Notes: generated by a model from the letters alone, not told the origin. A DNA stretch of 64,000 nt from Aquarana catesbeiana (GCF_042186555.1 NC_133328.1:615769744-615833743), one strand, 5' to 3'; counted from the first letter of the stretch, positions 1 to 9,985 are shown. Program-made: numbers and translations.

Positions 1-77
1 TGCAGTTGGCAAAATTTTGCCAAAGTAGAAATCCTCAGTTTCGTTCATTGAGCTGCTAAGGTGAAATGTGCCTAATG
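1..77 (+). repeat. Direct repeat, left copy
   Basis: About 72 bases here reappear at 930-1001 in the same orientation with only a few mismatches. Both copies run from an AGTTGGCAA-like start to TGAAATGTGCCTA. They flank about 850 bp that includes a reversed fragment of a TTAA-flanked repeat. The window starts inside or at the edge of this copy, so its true left end is unseen. Confidence 0.75.
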
Positions 78-78
78 T

Positions 79-540
79 GCCAATCCGCAACGTGTGGCAG
101 GTGACGAGGCAAGTGACGTGTCAAGTGGACAATCCACAACTTGTGGCAGGTGACTCTGGACCTCTCACTCAATTTTCTACATTGTTCAAGCCTCATCAAG
201 AGCATTGTCAGGAGAATTTCCTCACATATGCTCATTATGGGATCCATTGAAAAAAAAAGCACAGAAATAGAGGCAAATACAAGTAGACAACTGTTCTCTT
301 TGCTGCTGCTACTCACTATGGTGAAAATGGCTGAAATAGTTAACTAACAATGTTTTTTGAGCTTGGGGAGGGTCTTAATGAGGTAATCTTAATAAACGCT
401 TCTAGACGCAAACGCAGCATGCAAACACGGCTAAACGCCCGTTTCAAGGTGTCAAAAAAATTCGTTCAGAGGACTTTGCCTCAGCGTCCCGTGTACATGG
501 GGCCTACAACATACCAAATAAAAAAAGGTAAAAAAATCTA
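79..540. other. Unassigned sequence with a short imperfect duplication
   Basis: Bases 79-104 and 130-154 are near-identical copies of a 25-26 base unit ending GTGGCAGGTGAC. The rest, up to about 540, has no convincing open frame, RNA or repeat boundary that I can identify. Confidence 0.4.
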
Positions 541-554
541 ATTTATTCATCAAT

Positions 555-868
555 TTAGCCCAATATGTATTCTGCTACATATTTTTGGTAAAAAAAATCC
601 CAATAAGCGTATATTGATTGGTTTGCGCAAAAGTTATAGCATCTACAAATGATGGCATATTTTTATGGAATTTTTTTTTTTTTACTAGTAATGGTGGCGA
701 TCAGTGATTTTTAGTTGGACTGCGACATTACGACGGACAAATCTGACACTAAGTGACACTTTTTGGGGGGACCAGTGACACCAATACAGTGATCAATGCT
801 AAAAAAAAAAAAAAAATGCACTGTGACTGTACAAATGACACTGGCAGGGAAGAGGTTAACACCGGGTA
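555..868 (-). repeat. Fragment of TTAA-flanked repeat family, reversed
   Basis: Read on the minus strand, this stretch follows 61705-62010 base by base with moderate divergence. It includes the segment with GTGTTAAC and TTCCCTGCCAGTG and the segment reading GACGCTATAACTTTTGC. It is an internal piece of the family seen complete at 16531-17598, 33227-34118 and 61359-62301. Neither end is present here. Confidence 0.7.
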
Positions 869-929
869 CATGATTTTGCACAGGAGGGCCGCAGTATATC
901 TGTGTGGGGCGGTCCAGATGTGGTTAATA

Positions 930-1001
930 CAGTTGGCAACATTTTGCCAAAGTAGAAATCCTCAGTTTAGCTCATTGAACTGCTAAGGTGAAATGTGCCT
1001 A
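930..1001 (+). repeat. Direct repeat, right copy
   Basis: Second copy of the repeat at 1-77, same orientation. It ends in an A-rich run at about 1000-1020. The pair could be the remains of a tandem repeat or of an element's duplicated ends; the sequence alone does not decide. Confidence 0.75.
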
Positions 1002-1512
1002 AAAAAAACCTAAAACAAAACCCCCCCAAAAACATCTATTTATTAGGAGGGTGTCTTTTTTGGGGTGTATTTAGGCTAGTTTATTTTGTGTTTCATTCAT
1101 TTGTGTTGGGTTTTTCTATTTTCTGTGTATTTCATTGTTATTTGTATAGTGTGGCTTTATTTTTTTTCACTGTAAAAAACATGAAATAGGTTAAAGCGGT
1201 AGTAAACCGCTAAAAAAAACAACAACCTACCCCTGTAAGACAAATGCATAATGTGCTGGTATGCATTGCATTGCACCAGCACACTTAAGTGTGCTGTTCA
1301 TTCAGAGCGATGTGCCGCGATCGTGAAATCATCGCGGCCCGGCCAAAGCACACAAACCCGGAAAGAAGACTGGGTGAAGATGGAAATGCTGTCAGTGGTG
1401 ACAACGCCCCACTGGAGGGATCCGCTTTACAGGTAAGCGCATACTAGCACATTATGACATTAACTTGCAGGGAAACAATTTTTTCTTTTTTAAACAAGAG
1501 TTAACTACAGCT
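1002..1512. repeat. Low-complexity stretch and dispersed-repeat fragment
   Basis: Bases 1020-1190 are A/T-rich without a clear identity. Bases about 1230-1440 share their right end (GGGTGAAGATGGA, then an AGTGGTGA motif, then GCAGGTAAG or CAGGTAAGC) with 30115-30190, so this is a dispersed repeat. No gene is visible. Confidence 0.45.
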
Positions 1513-1893
1513 TGTCAGAAACCATGAATCAGACTGAGACAGAAGTACAGTTAAACCACACTTGTTTAATAATAATTAAAAAAAAGGTAAGCAGAGTAAA
1601 CGTAGTCAAAACATAGCCAGAGTTCAGGAACCGGAACGGATAGTCAGACTAGCCAAAACGTCAGGAAGCCAGAAGGTCAGCCAAGCAAGTCTTTAACAGG
1701 AACACAGGAGAGCATCTCTAGAGATGTGACCAAAGCGAAGGCAGAGATCATCTGGAGGACCGAAAGAGCAGTAGGCAGGACCGAAAGAGCAGGATCATCA
1801 ACAGGTGAGACACTGTGGAGAGATAAAAGCTGGCAATTAGCCGACAGCTGAGCGGCCAGTTCAGAGAAGGAAGGGCTGAGCCCAACCCTGACA
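1513..1893 (-). mobile_element. 3' LTR of a Ty3/Gypsy element
   Basis: A 381-bp segment begins TGTCAG and ends CTGACA, the TG...CA inverted ends of an LTR. It lies just beyond the pol stop at 1905-1907, with a purine-rich tract on the minus strand between them (about 1894-1925), as expected for a 3' LTR read on the minus strand. No matching 5' LTR is in the window, because the other end of the element is truncated near 4345. The target duplication therefore cannot be tested. Confidence 0.7.
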
Positions 1894-1904
1894 GAACCAC
1901 CTCC

Positions 1905-3629
1905 TCAACGACCCCTCCCCCTCAGAGGACCACCAGGCTTGAGGGGAAAATGTCTATGGAAATCATGGAGGAGGACAGGGGCATGTACGTCCGAGGATGG
2001 GACCCGTTCCTCCAGACCATACCCTTTCCAATGCACCAGGTACTGTATGTGCCCACGGAACCTACGGGAGTCAACAATGGACTGTACTTCATACTCCTCA
2101 TGGATCTCAAACTGAACAGGGTGAGGACGTGGCACCGAGGTGGTAAAGCGGTTGCAGACCAAAGGTTTTAATAAGGAGACGTGAAATACATTTGAGATAC
2201 GCATATTAGAAGGAAGGTCCAATGCGTTAGCCACTGGGTTAATCCTGCGAAGAATACGGAAAGACCCAATAAACCGAGGTGCGAACTTCAAAGAGGGAAC
2301 ACGAAGTCGGAGGTTGCGAGATGACAGCCAGACCCTGTCCCCACCCTTGTAGGAAGGTGCAGGCAGGCGTCTGTGGTCAGCTTGGAGTCTGTACCTATTA
2401 TTAGCATGTCGCAAAGCCTCCTGAACTTGTGGCCAAGTGGAACGAAGACCACAGAGATGCTCCTCTAACGCAGGAATACTCAGAACAAAAGAGTCAGGCA
2501 ACATAGAAGGTTGGAAACCATAGTTCGCCATAAACAGGGACAATCGAGAAGCAGAATTTAAGGCACTATTGTGAGCAAACTCCACCCACGGTAAGAGGTC
2601 TGACCAGTTGTTATGATGGTAAGAAATATAGAAACATAGTAATTGCTCCAAGGACTGATTGGCTCGTTCTGCAGCCCCATTAGACTGCGGATGATACACA
2701 GAGGAGAAAGCAAGCTTAATTCCCAACTGTGCACAAAAGGCTCGCCAGAACCGGGACACAAACTGACTACCCCTGTCCGAGACAATCACCTTGGGTAGCC
2801 TATGTAAGCGAAACATCTCCCGAGCAAAAATGGAAGCCAGTTCCTTAGAAGTGGGCAACTTCTTAAGTGGAATACAATGAGACATTTTCGAGAACCGGTC
2901 AACCACCATAAGGATAACTGTGTTGCCCTGGGAGTTGGGTAACTTCGCAATGAAATCCATAGACAGGTGGGTCCAGGGCCTCTCTCCGTTGGGTATGGGT
3001 TGTAGGAGACCCACTGGAAGGTGTCGTGGAGTCTTACTCTGAGCACACACGGAACAGGCAGCTACGAAGGCAGTTACATCAGCATGTAGACTAGGCCACC
3101 AGAGTTGTTGGGAAATGGCCCAAAAGAGTTGATTCTTCCCAGGGTGGCTAGCAGCCTTGGGAGAATGGTAGGTCTGGAGCACAGCAGTACGGAGACTCTC
3201 TGGGACAAAGCAGCGGTCACAAGGTTTCTCAGGAGGAGCATGGACCTGAGCAGCAAGAATTTTGTCACCCAAAGGAGAAGTGAGACTGGTGCGAACCGTA
3301 ACCAGAATACGATCAGGAGGAATCACAGGAACTGGAACCGACTCCATCATGGAAGTGGAGGAAAATTGGCATGACAAAGCATCAGCCCTTACATTCTTAG
3401 TACCGGGTAAGAATGAAACAATGTAATTGAAACTTGCCAAGAAAAGAGCCCATCGCGCCCTTCTGGGATAGAGGCGTTTAGCCTCAGACAAGAATGTCAG
3501 ATTCTTATGGTCAGTAAGAATGAGAACCGGCACTGTGGTACCTTTGAGGAGATGTCTCCATTCTTTCAGGGCTAAAATGATCGCTAACAGCTCTCTGTCA
3601 CCAATCTCGTAATTGCACTCCGCAGGTTA
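1905..3629 (-). pseudogene. Gypsy chromovirus pol: RNase H end, integrase, chromodomain
   Basis: The frame runs from an in-frame stop near 3629 to the stop at 1905-1907. In order it shows the end of RNase H (LTDHKNL, ADALS), an H2C2 zinc-binding integrase N-terminus (HPGKNQLFW, then CSVCAQSK), an integrase core (MDFIAKLP with first D, VSDRGSQF with second D, and HPQSNGAAERANQ carrying the E), and a C-terminal chromodomain-like segment (VEYL-type core reading YLVHWKGY). The integrase core triad looks intact. The chromodomain places it with the chromoviruses, whose chromodomains are thought to guide integration to particular chromatin. The frame is cut off from RT by a stop and frameshifts, so the element cannot make a full polyprotein. 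Confidence 0.88.
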
Positions 3630-3830
3630 CAATTTCTTGGAAAAGTAGCCACAAGGATGCATAGAGCTCTCAGAGGTAGGACGTTGAGACAGAAGGGCGC
3701 CAACTCCAGTCTCAGAAGCATCAACCTCAAGGATAAAAGGTAATGTAGAATCAGGATGTGCCAACACGAGCAGAAACAAAGGCAGCCTTGAGACTCTCAA
3801 AGGCCTTAATGGACTCCGGAGACCAACTCT
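3630..3830 (-). pseudogene. Gypsy RNase H domain, broken
   Basis: The minus strand reads VDASETGVGALLSQRP and then SSMHPCGYFSKKL, followed by a TAA stop at about 3627-3629 and the continuing PAECNYEIGDRELLAI. These are the catalytic-core and substrate-handle segments of a Ty3/Gypsy RNase H. A frameshift lies near 3765, where the reading frame needed for the sequence before HPDST is lost. Together these breaks separate RNase H from RT. Confidence 0.8.
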
Positions 3831-4345
3831 ATGGATTACCGTCCCTTCTGGTCATATCAGTCAGGGGCTTGACCAGAGACGAGAAGTTACGAATAAACTT
3901 CCGATAATAGTTGGCAAAGCCAAGAAATCGCTGGGTCCATCGAAAAACCAGCAGTGGAAATGACATAACCCAGGAATTTAACCTGTTCACGATGGAATTC
4001 ACACTTCTCCAATTCACAATAGAGATTGTTCTCTCTTAGTTTCTGAAGCACACAACAGACATCTGTGTGGTGGCTCTCCAGGGACTTGGAAAACATGAGG
4101 ATATTGTTGAGATAGACCACCACACATAACTGCAACAAATCTCGGAGGACATCGTTAATAAAAAATTCCTGAAAAACTGCTGGGGCATTACAAAGGCCAA
4201 AAGGCATTACGAGGTACTCATAATGGCCTGTTCTGGTATTAAACGCAGTTTTCCACTCATCGCCCTCCTTAATCCTCACGTTGCTCCCTTGTGGCGGTCA
4301 AATAACTCCGTAATCAACGGAATCGGATAGGCATTCTTAATCGTG
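3831..4345 (-). pseudogene. Gypsy reverse transcriptase fragment, active site altered
   Basis: The frame at 3887-4279 reads EYLVMPFGLCNAPAVFQ, a hallmark of Ty3/Gypsy RT, then VVVYLNNILMFS where the family has Y(V/L)DD. Both catalytic aspartates read as asparagine. The next block (KFLGYVIS) is present. The RT then continues in another frame at 3829-4017, with RFLGFANYYRKFIRNFS and PLTDMTRR. The N-terminal part of RT, protease and gag are absent. Sequence of a different repeat begins at about 4345, so the element is 5'-truncated. Confidence 0.85.
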
Positions 4346-4385
4346 ATGCAAGCAGTGGGTTGGCTCTTGGGAGGAGTTATGCAAA
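4345..4385 (-). repeat. Short fragment of a dispersed repeat
   Basis: On the minus strand this reads TTGCATAACTCCTCCCAAG followed by AGCCAACCCACTGCTTGCA. It matches 32480-32520 and 15205-15240, the right-hand part of a dispersed repeat. It marks the truncation point of the Gypsy element. Confidence 0.6.
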
Positions 4386-4499
4386 TTGCCTTGATGGTTG
4401 AATGTTAGTCTGACTGTATTTGCATGCAGGTAGGTAGCTAACACCCACACGTGATACTGAGTCTTCATGATTGAAAGAGATGAAAAGAATTAGGGATTT

Positions 4500-5622
4500 T
4501 TTTTTTTTAAAGCCCATGGCGTGTAAAACACACTCAAAAACTTCACCGGGTGCCCGGGTGCCAAAAATAGTGCACACATATAAAGAGTGAAACACAAAAA
4601 TGTGCAATGGGTGTACACAAGCCCTCTAAAATCAGAGGGCCTTGCCCTGATCCCCTGGAGCGTGAGGCTCCAGACGGGGACTGGGATACTTTACACTTGG
4701 TCCATCTGGCCAAAACCAGACGGACCCCTTTCTCTGGAGGGTCTCCCGAAACAGACCCACCCAAGTACTTTCCATGTCCACCCCCTCCCAAGACTTTCAG
4801 AGCAGGCCCGAGGACCTACACCCTACTAGTCACATGTGCAAAAAACATGTACAAACATAAAAATACAAAAAGTGACAAACAAGGGCTTAAATAAAAGAAA
4901 GTGGGGGAGAAGGAAGTGGAGAGGAGAGTGAAAAGTGGTTATTGTGTGAAACAACGACCAGGCCCTCAGGCCAGGAATCAAAAATTCCACCGGTCCCAGC
5001 CAAAAGGCCTGACACAGGAGGCAGGTGAGAAAAAGTGTGATATGGTGCAGTGACCGTGGTGCCATAATTCAAAGTGACCTTCACTCACAATGATCTTACG
5101 GCACTCCTGGAGTACCACTCCAGCGGCACATACACCATGGGTTTTTTTTCCCCAACCCTGGCCCACAGCCAGACCGGCTCAGCCCCCACCCCTACCAGGA
5201 AGGCCTGGAACTCTGAGAGCTTAGGGAGAGCCCTAGACGCAAGGGCTCAACCACCACTCCCAACGCTCCTACCTAATTACATTCAGGAAGTACTGGGAAA
5301 GGGGGTGGCAGTGTTCTTTCCCAAAAACCTGACAGGGGCAAGGACCACACCAATCTAGGCCGGAAGGCCAGGGACCCGGTCCTTCGGCCAGACCCGTGCA
5401 GCACCCATCCTCACCAGGAGCACCCTTCTGGCCCACAACCAATCATAAACCTCTATGACCAAAGAGCGCCGACGTGGCTCCTACCAAAACAGACCGTCCA
5501 GGTACAATTACACCAGCGGATTTGCATCTGCCCTCCCTATTTGGGAGTAGCATAGCGCCTCCTCTGGCAACTGATAAGAACAGATACTACACTTGATCTT
5601 AGCCAAAAGGCCGAGAAGCGAT
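4500..5622 (-). mobile_element. U2 snRNA-headed retroposon (SINE-like)
   Basis: On the minus strand the element starts exactly at U2 snRNA nucleotide 1 (5622), follows U2 for about 54 nt, then switches to unrelated GC-rich sequence for about 1.05 kb. It ends in an A-run (about 4502-4513) after GGGCTTT. SINEs with snRNA-derived heads are an established class. A simple truncated U2 retropseudogene would stop or carry a poly(A) tail after the U2 part, whereas here a long body follows. A second GGCCTTTTGGCT motif lies inside the body near 5000-5010. I see no open frame of note and no clear target-site duplication. Whether this is a family or a single chimera needs copy-number data. Confidence 0.5.
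5569..5622 (-). pseudogene. U2 snRNA 5' end (first ~54 nt)
   Basis: The minus strand begins ATCGCTTCTCGGCC, then TTTTGGCTAAGATC, then AAGTGTAGTATCTG and TTCTTATCAGTT. This is the conserved 5' part of vertebrate U2, including the GUAGUA branch-site pairing segment. After CAGTT it diverges. The Sm site and stem-loops III and IV are missing, so it is not a working U2 gene. No upstream proximal sequence element is recognisable. Confidence 0.92.
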
Positions 5623-5639
5623 CCAAGTGGAGGTATATG

Positions 5640-6328
5640 TTGTAACATGTTGGTCAATTTATGTAGGATATTATATTGTTATATATACCCCCACTTGGGT
5701 CGGTTCTAACTACTAGAACTGACCCATAAATCAAACAACAAACATATTATAATGATGTGAGTAATTTCCAACAGCAACCTGATTCTTCCAGAGAGATGCA
5801 CTTATTGAAACTTCAGACAGAACAAAGTCCATAAGATACTTGCAAAAGATGACAAAATCTAACAGAGTAAATGTGACAACGAACAGTAGCCTTCAGAGAA
5901 CCCAGTTCCTTCTGTCACCTTCATGGAGAATGAAAAGACTGACTGCCAGCTTGAATCATCCACCTGAAATATTAGTACACTAAGGGGGGGTTTCTGCTAG
6001 GTCAACCCAAAATACTCTTTGATCTTATTGTTACCCCTTCAAGTCTAATTACCATCAATAAATACTTCTTCTATGGTCCTTTATCATCCTTAAATATGTA
6101 AACAATGTACCCTTTGAAATGTTCAATTAGGTTAACAGGCCATACCTCACATACCTAGGTAGACTTGCATAAGAAAATCAAAGGGTCATCAGCTGTCCCT
6201 TTGATGTGTTGGCAACTCAACCATTATCAACTGAATTCTGGCCTGGTCAATATGTCAGTATTGTACTGTATGTGTACGTATATATAATAATATAATATCC
6301 TACATAAATCGGCCAACATATTACAACT
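5640..6328. mobile_element. Element bounded by ~49-bp inverted repeats
   Basis: Bases 5640-5688 and 6280-6328 are inverted copies of each other with about 45 of 49 positions matching, starting TTGTAACATG on the left. The 590 bp between them has no coding frame that I recognise. The structure suggests a non-autonomous DNA element. Flanking duplications are not clear, so the superfamily is undetermined. Confidence 0.55.
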
Positions 6329-6339
6329 ACTAGTTCAGT

Positions 6340-6919
6340 TCAGGAGAGTAGCCTGTACGTGCAAGACTGAAGGGAAGGCTGGAGTTCAGCTTTTTATCCT
6401 TGTTATCGGTTCCAGCACACAGCAGCGCTAATAATCATGTCTGGAAGGGCTTTAAAACTTTGACTGGAGAATTTTCTTTAACAAAAGACAGACTTAGCTC
6501 AGCAGGAGAGATGATCCCATTACAGAACATAGCAGCAGCAGGAGGTATTAAAAAGCTTATTTTATCATCACAACACTTAGCTTTGGCAGGGAAACACCAG
6601 ACAAAAGAAAATGACTAAAAGCAGCAAAAAAAAAAAAAAAAGCTATAGCTATATTCAAAAGCTGCATAAAAATGAAAAAAAGAAAAATCCAAAGACAGAC
6701 ATAATGGGAGAACCAGAAATTGGTGATTTATTAAAAAACTGCTACATATCAGATACTTTGTTTCATTTTCCCCAGAGTATAAAAGATGAAACCTAAATGA
6801 GTGCCATAGGCAAGTTCTAAACTTTTTAAGGAGAACTGTTTTTCATCTGGTTCATACAAGCAACCCTATTGTCATGAAATACAAAAAAAAAATAAAATGG
6901 CTGTCAATTAAAGCTCAAT

Positions 6920-6977
<58 letters not shown>

Positions 6978-7370
6978 TTTCAGCAATGTTTTTTCCAGGA
7001 TAAATGTTAACCCGTGTTATTGAAAGTATTTCTATGGGAGCACGTCTTATACACCATTTATGTTTTCTTAGTTGTTCACGTTAACTACTAGTCGGAGATA
7101 TATGCTCAATTTAAAATACTAAGCACATGATATCCATATGTACCAAAAATATTCAAAACATGTTTGTTTGGAAGAACAGATTATATCTGAGATTGATTTT
7201 TATGTATTCATGTGCATGTAATTTACTATCACTAAGCTTTGTATTTCATGACTATTTTTGTGTCTATTTTTCTACATTTCTGTAACGTAAAAAATTTAAA
7301 TAAAAAATATTTGAGAAAAAAAAAAGAAAATATTTCTATGGGGTGCAGAACATTATGGGCCCTGTACTAT
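6340..7370 (+). other. Possible internally deleted LINE; AT microsatellite
   Basis: A lysine-rich open frame at 6611-6796 (MTKSSKKKKKSYSYIQ...) resembles the start of an L1-type ORF1. The tract at 7190-7330 (CTATTTTTCTACATTTC, then AATAAAAAATATT and a long A-run) resembles a LINE 3' end. Between them is an (AT)n microsatellite at 6924-6968. A LINE with its middle lost is one reading. The frame has no domain that I can name, so confidence is low. Confidence 0.3.
6924..6968. repeat. (AT)n microsatellite
   Basis: About 22 perfect AT dinucleotides followed by a T-run. Confidence 0.98.
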
Positions 7371-7382
7371 AATTGGTATAAT

Positions 7383-7846
7383 TTGTGGCGGCTGGTGCTT
7401 CATTTTTTAGGGGGGCGGCAAACAAACCACCCAACCCCCTCCCCCTGGTCATTTGGTGAACAAACCCACCCCCTCGCCCACCAGCCTCACACTTACCCCA
7501 TCCAGGTCGCGGGCAGCTTCGGGGGCTTCCCCCTGCGTCTCCTCCTCGACGGCTTCCCCCTGCTTCTGCTCCCGGCCAATACGGTGGCTTCTCCTCTTGA
7601 CCAATCTGGTCTAAAGACCCGCTTCCTGATTGGCTGGGAGGAGAAGCAGGAAGACAATAGTGAATATTAATTTGTTATTGTCACACAGCCCACCCCTTTT
7701 AAAGCCAATTGGAGTCTCAGGCTGTAATCATGTGCTTCAAAAAACAAAACAAAAACAAATGAAATCCATGCATCCGGTGCCCTGCATTAAGATTAGGGGC
7801 CGAGCACATGGATTAGGGGGCGCCCCTAATGGAGCGACCGCAACTG
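7383..7846. mobile_element. Short hAT-like element
   Basis: The left end reads TTGTGGCGGCTGGTG, close to the CAGTGGTGGCTGGTG end of the element at 46729. The right end, GGAGCGACCGCAACTG, is a decayed inverse (the 46729 element ends GGCCGCCACTG). Flanks GGTATAAT and GGTATGTG share 5 of 8 bases, compatible with an aged 8-bp duplication. No transposase is present. Related open frames at 7239-7670 are not protein-like. Confidence 0.6.
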
Positions 7847-8153
7847 GGTATGTGTTGAAGGGCTGGTTTTGTCTATGTTGCAACCCGCCCTTTCACAGAC
7901 AAAACTGGACCATCAGCACACTGTAAAGCTGCCCCGCGACAGCGAGGCACAATCTGACAACTACAGTCTCCCTCCACTGTTTGTATAGGTTTTAATTGTG
8001 CCGGTGAAATGGTATCTCACATCGGGAGATACCTCCTACAATGTGCGCATGCACCATGGTTACGTCAGGCCAGCTGATTAGCAGATCAGCTGCAGCGCCC
8101 TTCAATACTATGCATGCGCAGACAGTTTTCAAGGGCGGGCACTATCCGAACAC
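7847..8153. other. Unassigned sequence, probably repeat
   Basis: No protein, RNA or element boundary is recognised. It abuts the broken end of the Tc1 element at 8154 and contains the short palindromic piece ATCGGGAGATA. Confidence 0.35.
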
Positions 8154-8154
8154 C

Positions 8155-8769
8155 GGCAGCACTCATGCAGCCCCAGACCATGACACTCCCACCACCATGC
8201 TTGACTGTGGGCAAGACACACTTGTCTTTGTACTCCTCCTCACCTGGTTGCCGCCACACATGCTTGACACCATCTGACCCAAATAGGTTTATCTTGGTCT
8301 CATCAGACCACAGGACATGGTTCCAGTAATCCATGTCCTTAGTCTGCTTGTCTTCAGCAAACTGTTTGCAGGCTTTCTTGTGCATCATCTTTAGAAGAGG
8401 CTTCCTTCTGGGATGACATCCATGCAGACCAATTTGATGCAGTGTGCGGCGTATGGTCTGAGCACTGACAGGCTGACCCTCCCCCACCCCTTCAACCTCT
8501 GCAGCAATGCTGGCAGCACTCATATGTCTATTTCCCAAAGACAACCTCTGGATATGACGCTGAGCATGGGCACTCAACTTCTTTGATCGACCATGGCGAG
8601 GCCTGTTCTGAGTGGAACCTGTCCTGTTAAACCGCTGTATGGAATTGGTCACTGCGCTGCAGCTCAGTTTCAGGGTCTTGGCAATCTTCTTATAGCCTCG
8701 GCCATCTTTATGTAGAGCAACAATTCTTTTTTTCAGATCCTCAGAGAGTTCTTTGCCATGAGGTGCCAT
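8155..8769 (-). pseudogene. Tc1 transposase, N-terminal ~205 residues
   Basis: The protein starts MAPHGKELSEDL and shows the two helix-turn-helix DNA-binding units of Tc1 transposases (about residues 1-110: RIVALHKDGRGYKKIAK..., then SAQTIRRTLHQIGLHG). The catalytic domain begins with the first aspartate in VLWSDETKINLFG and continues to GGGSVMVWGCMSAAG. The frame is open with no internal stop. The second D and the final acidic residue are missing because the element is cut at 8154, so it cannot catalyse transposition. It could at most make a DNA-binding fragment. Confidence 0.92.
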
Positions 8770-8919
8770 GTTGAACTTCCAGTGACCAGTATGAGAGAGT
8801 GAGATCGATAACACCAAATTTAACACACCTGCTCCCCATTCACACCTGAGACCTTGTAACAATGACGAGTCACATGACACCGGGGAGGGAAAATGGCTAA
8901 TTGGGCCCAATTTGGAGAT

Positions 8920-9140
8920 TTTCACTTAGGGGTGTACTCACTTTTGTTGTCAGCGGTTTAGACATTAATGGCTGTGTGTTGAGTTATTTTGAGTGGTCAG
9001 CAAATTTACACTGTTATACAAGATGTACACTCACTACTTTACATTGTAGCAAAGTGTAATTTTTCAGTGTTGTCACATGAAAAGATAGAATAAAATATTT
9101 ACAAAAATGTGAGGGGTGTACTCACTTTTGTGAGATACTG
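8920..9140. repeat. Long inverted terminal repeat of Tc1 element
   Basis: This stretch matches 63858-64000 in the same written orientation (AGGGGTGTACTCACTTTTG, then CAGCGGTTTAGACATTAATG, then TACACTCACTACTTTAC). One copy lies upstream of the transposase and the other downstream, so the family has inverted repeats of more than 140 bp and probably about 220 bp. Repeats of the motif GGGGTGTACTCACTTTTG occur at both ends of this segment, like the outer and inner sites of IR/DR-type Tc1 elements. Confidence 0.85.
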
Positions 9141-9142
9141 TA

Positions 9143-9982
9143 TATTTTTGCCAAGAATCACAAACTCTATGAAAATCCTCCATGTTATTATTAAAAATAG
9201 CTGAGAGATTTTCATTGATCATCATCCAGCCTAATGTTTAAGTCATTTCAAAATGAATGACCTAGCAACTGTAATTTTGGGCTCAAGACAGATATAAGAC
9301 ATTAGCTTTCTGGAATGTCTAGGAATTTAGGGGGGGTGGGATGGCACGATTGAGGAGAACTACAGAAGCAGATTCAGATAAGAATATGGTAATAAAGGGA
9401 ATTAATTGTGAATTTATGGCTTTTTTTCAGTGCAGGTACTGGTGCAGCTCACAGCCATGGAAAGCACATAACCTGATATGTGAGTGTGACGGAAATTGTA
9501 TCCTAAAGGCAGCTCTCCTTTCAGCCCCAATATGCAAATGCCATGACAGCCACCGTTTACAGAGAGCGAGGATTCTGCAGATATAATTAAATTTAGGAAA
9601 AGGAAAGGAGGGGTTATCCTTGTTCATTTCTAAAAAACACACTGCGTTTTCTGATTAATATTCATTCAAGCCATTTGCCACAGCTTGGCAACACCGGGAG
9701 ACTTCCACATGCAAAACATCACTGGGAAATAATTTATTAAGGCGGACGTTGATAAATTGGTCTTCAGGTCCCAGAGAACAAGATCATTATTCCCCGCTTT
9801 GTCATAAACTGCTGCCGAGCAATTTATTTACATTACGGCTGGTGTAATATTCGGTCTCATTTTACTGGAGCTGTGAGAAGAAAGCTGAACACAGCAGAGA
9901 TATTTTTTTCACGTCTGTAGGACGTTGCCTATAGATGCTCTATAAGATGGGCAGGTCTTCCACCAAGCTTACCACCGCAGTG
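9143..9982. other. Apparently single-copy sequence
   Basis: I see no repeat of this stretch elsewhere in the window and no convincing exon. It could hold conserved non-coding sequence, but nothing in it proves that. Confidence 0.35.
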
Positions 9983-9985
9983 TAA

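Larger units (their letters stand above)
8154..9140 (-). mobile_element. Tc1/mariner element, 5' half only
   Basis: The right end at 9140 is a Tc1-type terminus (minus strand CAGTATCTCACAAAAGTGAG) beside a TA dinucleotide at 9141-9142. An inverted repeat of about 220 bp extends inward to about 8922. The transposase starts at 8769 and is cut at 8154 by unrelated sequence. The missing half of the same family is present at 63433-64000 in the opposite orientation. Confidence 0.9.

Noticed and set aside
5569..5622. Functional U2 snRNA gene
   Set aside because: Only the first ~54 nt match. The Sm site and 3' stem-loops are absent and no snRNA promoter element is recognisable.
5640..6328. An LTR retrotransposon at the inverted repeats
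   Set aside because: The repeats are inverted, not direct, and have no TG...CA boundaries or primer-binding site.
8086..8925. Domesticated Tc1 transposase gene
   Set aside because: The frame is open but is cut by unrelated sequence before the second catalytic residue, and a normal Tc1 inverted repeat lies upstream. A broken element is the simpler view.
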